Origin: UBA6100 sp049658145
Lineage (GTDB): Bacteria; Actinomycetota; Coriobacteriia; Anaerosomatales; Anaerosomataceae
DNA: 19,323 nt
Assembly: GCA_049658145.1 (NCBI GenBank)
Contig: JBASOJ010000029.1
Span: forward strand, 1-19,323
Direction: 5' to 3'
A program made the position numbers and the translations under genes. The notes below the pieces were generated by a model. That model saw only the letters and a program-made list of their open reading frames with translations. It searched no databases and was not told the DNA's origin. Shown here in pieces: positions 15,481 through 19,323 of this stretch; within the stretch, counting starts at the first letter, position 1, and each line of letters starts with the position of its first letter.

Positions 15481-16048
15481 GATTTCACCTCTCATACCAG
15501 GGTACGATGTCAAGACCCGTCTCTACCTGGATACCTGTGAGGCCACAGGCCGTGAGCCCCGCTCCTGTTGCCATGATTATGGCACCCCCAAACGCCACTC
15601 CGGTGCCAACGGGCAGACCAAGTCCGGTGCATCCCAGACCCGTTCCCGCCAAGAAGACCATTCCACCGAAGGTCGTGAGAGCCACCCCGCCCGCAGTAAG
15701 CCAGAGTGAGGGCGAGAACGGCATTCCAAACATAGTTCTGGCAAGAACCGGAATCGCATCAGTACCGCTAGTGCTCCAGTCTTCGATTGACCAGCCCAGC
15801 AGCACTCTAGCCAACGGGCAGTCACCAATCGGCGTGTTGTCCCCCGTCGGGACCTGCGACGGGGAAGAACTCCTCGAAGCTCGGCCACTTGGGAACGGGG
15901 CACCCATTCCCATGTTGTAGATCTGAAACGTCGCCGCCCACACGCCCTGAACATCGCCGATGCTTTTCGCGTACAGCCCGCTGGCCCTCGCGCTGAAGTA
16001 CTTGCGGAGTCGTTCGTTCGAGGTGTGCCGGGATGCGTAGTCTGCCGA

Positions 16049-16084
16049 TTCGTACCCCGAGATCCTTCCGTCCCCGTCGATGTC
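16049..16084 (-). other. EF-hand-like calcium loop in tip 1
   Basis: Encodes DIDGDGRISGYE. Positions 1, 3 and 5 are Asp, 6 is Gly, 8 is Ile and 12 is Glu, the full canonical EF-hand/dockerin loop. It lies a few residues after the conserved end of the Rhs core. Confidence 0.7.
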
Positions 16085-16089
16085 CGTGA

Positions 16090-16640
16090 TGGCACCTGTG
16101 GGGTCACTCATGTTCACCGGATCCCCCACGCAGTACGCATAGCGGTTGAGGGAGAGCGGATCGCCCGCGCTCGGAGCTGCCGGGTCCGGGCTCAGGAAGC
16201 GCGCGACGGCCGGGTCGTAGTAGCGGGCCGGGAGGTAGAAAAGCGCGGTCGCGACGTCGTGGTAGTAGCCGCGGTACCGAAGCGGGTTGCGCGCGCCGAT
16301 GCCGGTCGGGGCTGGTCGTAGGCGTAGATGGCGACGACGGCGCCAGCCGAGTCGGTGAGCGCGATCACCGAGCCCGCGCGGTCGCAGAGGTAGGTGAAAG
16401 AGACGGGCTGCTGGCCCGGTGCCGTCACGATGAGCTCGAGCGGGAGCGAGCCGGGGCCGTAGACGAAAGCGTAGGTGGAAACGCCCGTGCTGCCGGTCAC
16501 CCGCTCGAGTGCGAGACGCCCGCCCTCCCACACCGACTCGGTGGTGGTGACAGCACCGCTCGCCAGTGAGGTCACGGTGACCTTCTCCCGCACACCGGTT
16601 CCGTAAGCGTACGTGAGACCGAGCCTGGTGACTTACGCGA
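16090..16640. repeat. Rhs core 3' repeat, copy 1
   Basis: DNA encoding the Rhs-associated core is nearly the same here as at 17657-18069 and 18990-19323, including long identical stretches around 16112-16315. This copy extends further upstream than copy 2 and carries the 22-nt deletion. Such repeats allow homologous recombination between tips. Confidence 0.85.
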
Positions 16641-16728
16641 CCTCGCGAGGAGAGGTGCGGGGGTCGCGCCGATGGAGCGCGTTGCCCTTCGGCCACGTTC
16701 GATGACCACTCCTCTTCTCGCGCGCCCG

Positions 16729-17046
16729 CTAGGACCGCGGCCGGGCGTCTCTGTCCCCGCCCGCAGACTCCCGCTGTATCGCGCCAACTCCTGCGAAGAT
16801 CACCAGCGTCGCCGCGAACATGATCGCGCCTGCAACGAAGGCTGCGAACAGGTCAAAGCCGATGAACCACATGAAGAGCGCAGCGTTGAATCCGACGAAG
16901 GGCGCAAGCCACCACTTCTGTTGCCGAAGCGGCAGTCCGCGACGACCCATGATGAGAACGAGCGCCAGCACACCGACAGTCAGAGCCACGGTGTAGGCAC
17001 GAACAAACCACAGGAGATTCTCCATACCTACGCGCGGTTCAGGCAT
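16729..17046 (-). CDS. Small membrane protein, candidate immunity protein of cassette 2
   Basis: A 105-residue protein with three likely membrane helices (about residues 9-33, 44-65 and 67-90) and a charged tail (QRESAGGDRDARPRS). It is not similar in sequence to the small proteins of cassettes 1 and 3 but has the same size and layout. The ATG at 17046 has GAGAGG 8 nt upstream and lies 12 nt after the tip 2 stop, so it belongs to the same transcript. I do not recognise a family. About 90 nt separate its stop from core copy 1, and I see no gene in that gap. The immunity role is inferred. Confidence 0.72.
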   Translation of the reverse strand: MPEPRVGMENLLWFVRAYTVALTVGVLALVLIMGRRGLPLRQQKWWLAPFVGFNAALFMWFIGFDLFAAFVAGAIMFAATLVIFAGVGAIQRESAGGDRDARPRS

Positions 17047-17058
17047 GTGTACCGCCTC

Positions 17059-18069
17059 TCAGTCTTGACACTCGAGGAATGCTCCACCGATGGCGGCGCC
17101 GTCCCCGAGCACGGGCACTATCGACATCCCATTCAGCATGTACGACACGGCTGCCTTGTTCGGATCGATGTATCCCTGTTCGACGCGCATATACGTAATC
17201 GCACTGTTCACACCCGAAAGCCCGACGCTCAACAAGAACAGACCGCCCGCCAAACCGAAGCCAACCCCTCCTCCGACCACAGTGGGTGCACTGATTACGC
17301 CCGCCGCGAGGCAGACGGTGCCCGTGACACTCGTGACTGCCGACGCGCCTGACAACCAGTCCTGAACATCGTCCCAGACGGCGTCATTCTCTCTCGCCTG
17401 AGCTGCCGCCGCCTCGGCGGCGCGAGCCGCCAGGTCAGCCGGCGAAACCCCGAAGCTCCCCAGCCGCCCGCCCTCCCCCATGTTGAAGATCTCGAAGGTG
17501 GCCTTCCACGCTCCCTGAACGTCTCCGATACTCTTCGCGTAGCGTCCGGCTCCCAATGCGTTCCAGTACTTCTTCGACTTCGGACTCTTTGCCTTGGTCG
17601 CCATGTTGTACGCCGAGTCCCATGAGTCCAGTCGTCCATTGCCATCCACATCCATGATGGCACCTGTCGGGTCATCCGCGTTCACCGGATCCCCCACGCA
17701 GTAGGCGTAGCGGTTGAGGGAAAGCGGATCCCCCGCACTCGGAGCTGCCGGGTCCGGGCTCAGGAATCGCGCGACGACCGGGTCGTAGTAGCGGGCCGGG
17801 AGGTAGTAAAGGGCGGTCGCGACGTCGTGGTAGTAGCCGCGGTACCGGAGCGGGTTGCGCGCGCCGATGCCGGTCGGGGCCGGGCCCGTCGGCGCGCCCC
17901 ACGGGTCGTAGGCGTAGGTGGCGACGACGGCGCCGTTCGAGTCGGTGAGCGCGACGACGGAGCCCGCGCGGTCGCAGAGGTAGGCATAGGAGGTCGTGCC
18001 CTGGGCGGTCGTCACGATCATCTCGAGCGGGAGCGAGCCGGGGCCGTAGACGTAGCGGTAGGTGCTGAA
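17059..18069 (-). CDS. Orphan Rhs core fragment with toxin-like tip (cassette 2)
   Basis: One continuous frame of about 335 codons starts inside the Rhs core (FSTYRYVYGPGSLPLEMIV) only 2 nt from the stop of the cassette 3 small protein. There is no Shine-Dalgarno-supported start: the first ATG is internal to the conserved core (MIVTTAQG at 18021). The core reads YLCDRAGSVVALTD, YDPWGAPTG, RNPLRYRGYYHD, RFLSPDPAAPSAGDPLSLN. The tip has an EF-hand-like loop (DVDGNGRLDSWD), the linker SIGDVQGAWKATFEIFNMG, an alanine-rich helix, hydrophobic glycine-rich segments (SVTGTVCLAAGVISAPTVVG and GFGLAGGLFLLSVGLSG), and a final VPVLGDGAAIGGAF. VPVLGD resembles pretoxin motifs found in other polymorphic toxins. 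Probably silent unless recombined onto the full gene. Confidence 0.82.
   Translation of the reverse strand, partial: FSTYRYVYGPGSLPLEMIVTTAQGTTSYAYLCDRAGSVVALTDSNGAVVATYAYDPWGAPTGPAPTGIGARNPLRYRGYYHDVATALYYLPARYYDPVVARFLSPDPAAPSAGDPLSLNRYAYCVGDPVNADDPTGAIMDVDGNGRLDSWDSAYNMATKAKSPKSKKYWNALGAGRYAKSIGDVQGAWKATFEIFNMGEGGRLGSFGVSPADLAARAAEAAAAQARENDAVWDDVQDWLSGASAVTSVTGTVCLAAGVISAPTVVGGGVGFGLAGGLFLLSVGLSGVNSAITYMRVEQGYIDPNKAAVSYMLNGMSIVPVLGDGAAIGGAFLECQD
17617..17652 (-). other. EF-hand-like calcium loop in tip 2
   Basis: Encodes DVDGNGRLDSWD: Asp at 1 and 3, Asn at 5, Gly at 6, Leu at 8, Asp at 12. It fits the EF-hand pattern with allowed substitutions. Confidence 0.6.
17657..18069. repeat. Rhs core 3' repeat, copy 2
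   Basis: Second copy of the Rhs core 3' region, complete across the site deleted in copy 1. Its upstream edge abuts the stop codon of the cassette 3 small protein, which marks a recombination junction. Confidence 0.85.
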
Positions 18070-18071
18070 CC

Positions 18072-18416
18072 CTAGAACGGCCCCCTAGTTCGCCGCCATC
18101 TGAGCTCCATCAGGCTGAACCAGAATCCGGTCCAGGCACCCGCGAGCAGCATGCCAAGTGCTACTGCAAGCGCCGTCGGCAGCACGCGTGCGAACCCGAA
18201 CTGTCTACTTGCCTTCGCCACCTCAGAAATGTACATCGGCAGAAAGGTCAGGGGCATCAGGATCCCGGCCCTGAGTCCCCACGCTCTTACCCTGCGTTTC
18301 TCCACGCCCTCTTCCACGTTCAAGGTATTGCGCCGAAGCGCAGAGAGCGACAGACCCAGGTACACACAGTAGCCCGCGGTGAGCAGAGTCCACAGCAGGC
18401 CCTGCAGGTTTCTCAT
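18072..18416 (-). CDS. Small membrane protein, candidate immunity protein of cassette 3
   Basis: A 114-residue protein with likely membrane helices at about residues 5-27, 48-66 and 78-105, and a charged loop between the first two (RRNTLNVEEGVEKRRVRAWG). Two ATGs lie close together; I chose the one at 18416 because a GGGGGG run is 6 nt before it, while for the ATG at 18422 the run touches the start codon. The start lies 14 nt after the tip 3 stop. I recognise no family. As the partner of the tip still joined to the complete Rhs gene, it should be the immunity gene in current use, if the immunity idea is right. Confidence 0.72.
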   Translation of the reverse strand: MRNLQGLLWTLLTAGYCVYLGLSLSALRRNTLNVEEGVEKRRVRAWGLRAGILMPLTFLPMYISEVAKASRQFGFARVLPTALAVALGMLLAGAWTGFWFSLMELRWRRTRGPF

Positions 18417-18430
18417 GATCATCCCCCCGA

Positions 18431-19323
18431 CTAGTTGCTGGGCTCAGCCCAATGGATGAAGTCGTATCCGATGACCGTGACCACCGACGGGACTATGCCG
18501 ATTATCGGCACAGCTCCGACGCCAGTCCAGAACACATCACCCCACGTCGCGCGGCCCTGTTCCCTGAGCGGTTGATAGTGCCAGACCGCATAGCCACCGT
18601 TGATTACGAGACCGGTAGCTGCGGGGATAACCCATGCTGGTCCGAACAAGGGGGTGAGTACATCCGACAAGGCTCCGATTCCCCCGAGCATCCACGTCGT
18701 GTCATCGGGTCTCGACGGCATCCAGTTCCGGTTGTTGCGGCCAAATGGCGTGCCATCCCCCATCGGGGCCTGCGATCCGGAGAGGAACTCCTCGAAGCTC
18801 GGCCACCCTGTGATGTTGTACAGAGCCACCTGGGCTTTCACCAGTTGTTGCGCAGTACCGTTCGCGCTGTAGTACGCCACCTTGGCCTTTGCACCGTAGT
18901 AGTCGGCGACAGTCGGGTTCGTAGCGGCCTTCTCCATAGCTAGGTTGTGGTCGTAGTCGTCCAGCTTCCCGTTCCCGTCCGAGTCCATGATCGCCCCGCT
19001 CGGGTCGTCCGCGTTCACCGGGTCCCCCACGCAGTACGCATACCGGTTGAGGGAAAGCGGATCGCCCGCGCTCGGAGCTGCCGGGTCCGGGCTCAGGAAC
19101 CGCGCGACGGCCGGGTCGTAGTAGCGGGCCGGGAGGTAGTAGAGGGCGGTCGCGACGTCGTAGTAGTAGCCGCGGTACCGAAGCGGGTTGCGCGCACCGA
19201 TGCCGGATGCGGGCTGGGATGTCGGCGCGCCCCACGGGTCGTAGGCGTAGCTGGCGACGACGGCGCCACTCGAGTCGGTGAGGGCGACCACCGAGCCCGC
19301 GCGGTCGCAGAGGTAGGCGAAAG
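18431..19323 (-). CDS. Rhs-repeat protein, C-terminal part with tip 3 (5' end outside window)
   Basis: The frame is open to the right edge, so this is the C-terminal 297 residues or so of a longer Rhs protein. The core (FAYLCDRAGSVVALTD, YDPWGAPTS, RYRGYYYDVATALYYLP, RFLSPDPAAPSAGDPLSLNR) is the Rhs-associated core domain, which in known Rhs toxins closes the shell around the toxin and is cut near its end. The tip has an EF-hand-like loop (DSDGNGKLDDYD), a helical part (YYGAKAKVAYYSANGTAQQL), WPSFEEFLSGSQAP, and hydrophobic segments (FGPAWVIPAATGLVINGGY and WTGVGAVPIIGIVPSVVTVI). I see no nuclease motif. It is probably the expressed member of the array. Secretion system genes are not in the window. 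Confidence 0.88.
   Translation of the reverse strand, partial: FAYLCDRAGSVVALTDSSGAVVASYAYDPWGAPTSQPASGIGARNPLRYRGYYYDVATALYYLPARYYDPAVARFLSPDPAAPSAGDPLSLNRYAYCVGDPVNADDPSGAIMDSDGNGKLDDYDHNLAMEKAATNPTVADYYGAKAKVAYYSANGTAQQLVKAQVALYNITGWPSFEEFLSGSQAPMGDGTPFGRNNRNWMPSRPDDTTWMLGGIGALSDVLTPLFGPAWVIPAATGLVINGGYAVWHYQPLREQGRATWGDVFWTGVGAVPIIGIVPSVVTVIGYDFIHWAEPSN
18950..18985 (-). other. EF-hand-like calcium loop in tip 3
   Basis: Encodes DSDGNGKLDDYD: Asp at 1 and 3, Asn at 5, Gly at 6, Leu at 8, Asp at 12. The position relative to the core end is the same as in tips 1 and 2. Confidence 0.6.
18990..19323. repeat. Rhs core 3' repeat, copy 3 (continues past the edge)
   Basis: Third copy of the core 3' region, belonging to the presumed full-length Rhs gene. 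It retains the segment deleted from copy 1. Confidence 0.85.

Larger units (their letters stand above)
15485..16640 (-). pseudogene. Orphan Rhs core fragment with toxin-like tip (cassette 1), frame broken
   Basis: The segment begins inside an Rhs core (RLGLTYAYGTGVREKV, then YGPGSLPLELIV and YLCDRAGSVIALTD) just after an in-frame TAA and has no start codon in a suitable place. Near 16310 it lacks 22 nt that cassette 2 has (encoding the DPWGAPTG region), which shifts the frame; the second frame continues through RNPLRYRGYYHD, RFLSPDP and RYAYCVGDPVN into the tip. The tip has an EF-hand-like loop (DIDGDGRISGYE), a helical linker (SIGDVQGVWAATFQIYNMG), a low-complexity polar part, and a glycine-rich hydrophobic region near the end (GGMVFLAGTGLGCTGLG and GVAFGGAIIMATGAGLTA). 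It looks like a displaced tip kept as a silent cassette. Confidence 0.82.

Noticed and set aside
16321..16696. N-terminal part of the continuous frame 15485-16696 as real protein
   Set aside because: Upstream of the 22-nt deletion that frame is His/Arg-rich nonsense; the true Rhs core sequence is in another frame there.
15139..19323. Tandem units read as a CRISPR or satellite array
   Set aside because: The repeated units are long protein-coding Rhs core segments with different coding tips, not short repeats with uniform spacers.

Overview
The window is about 19.3 kb of very GC-rich bacterial DNA, with strong GGAGG-type ribosome sites and frequent GTG starts. A KorAB-type 2-oxoacid:ferredoxin oxidoreductase with no ferredoxin subunit beside it, a NapH/CcoG-like membrane 4Fe-4S protein and an actinobacterial style of codon use suggest an anaerobic high-GC actinobacterium. 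A relative of Coriobacteriia is plausible, but this is inference, not proof.

Left end (1-2300): the start of a lipoprotein gene runs off the left edge on the minus strand. A single-gene mini-island follows, encoding a DUF4062 plus HATPase_c_4-like plus winged-helix protein. It is bracketed by two 56-bp direct repeats, and one of these contains the 3' end of tRNA-Pro(GGG). This looks like tRNA-targeted integration, but no integrase is present.

Housekeeping block (2300-7750): an M23 peptidase-like envelope protein, a VanZ-family membrane protein and coaBC (coenzyme A synthesis) lie on the minus strand, the last two overlapping by 4 nt. Divergent from coaBC is the plus-strand korA-korB pair, closed by a clear hairpin terminator.

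Mixed block (7790-15050): a VapBC toxin-antitoxin pair with tandem operator copies; an L-fucose-isomerase-like protein; a divergent lipoprotein with a transglutaminase-like Cys-His core and a coiled-coil tail; a polytopic 4Fe-4S protein; an AAA_14/DUF4143 ATPase; and a GSU2403-type nucleotidyltransferase-fold protein. An unusual ATAC-N3-GTAT site occurs as a pair before the nucleotidyltransferase gene and again before the 4Fe-4S gene.

Right end (15100-19323), the most interesting part: three tandem minus-strand cassettes. Each has the 3' end of the same Rhs core, a different C-terminal tip, and a small three-helix membrane protein starting 4-14 nt after the tip. The cassette at the right edge is the end of an Rhs gene that continues outside the window. 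The other two lack proper starts and look like displaced orphan tips, one with a 22-nt deletion that breaks the core frame. All three tips open with an EF-hand-like calcium loop just after the core and end in glycine-rich hydrophobic segments. I infer a stored repertoire of membrane-acting Rhs toxins with membrane-embedded immunity proteins.
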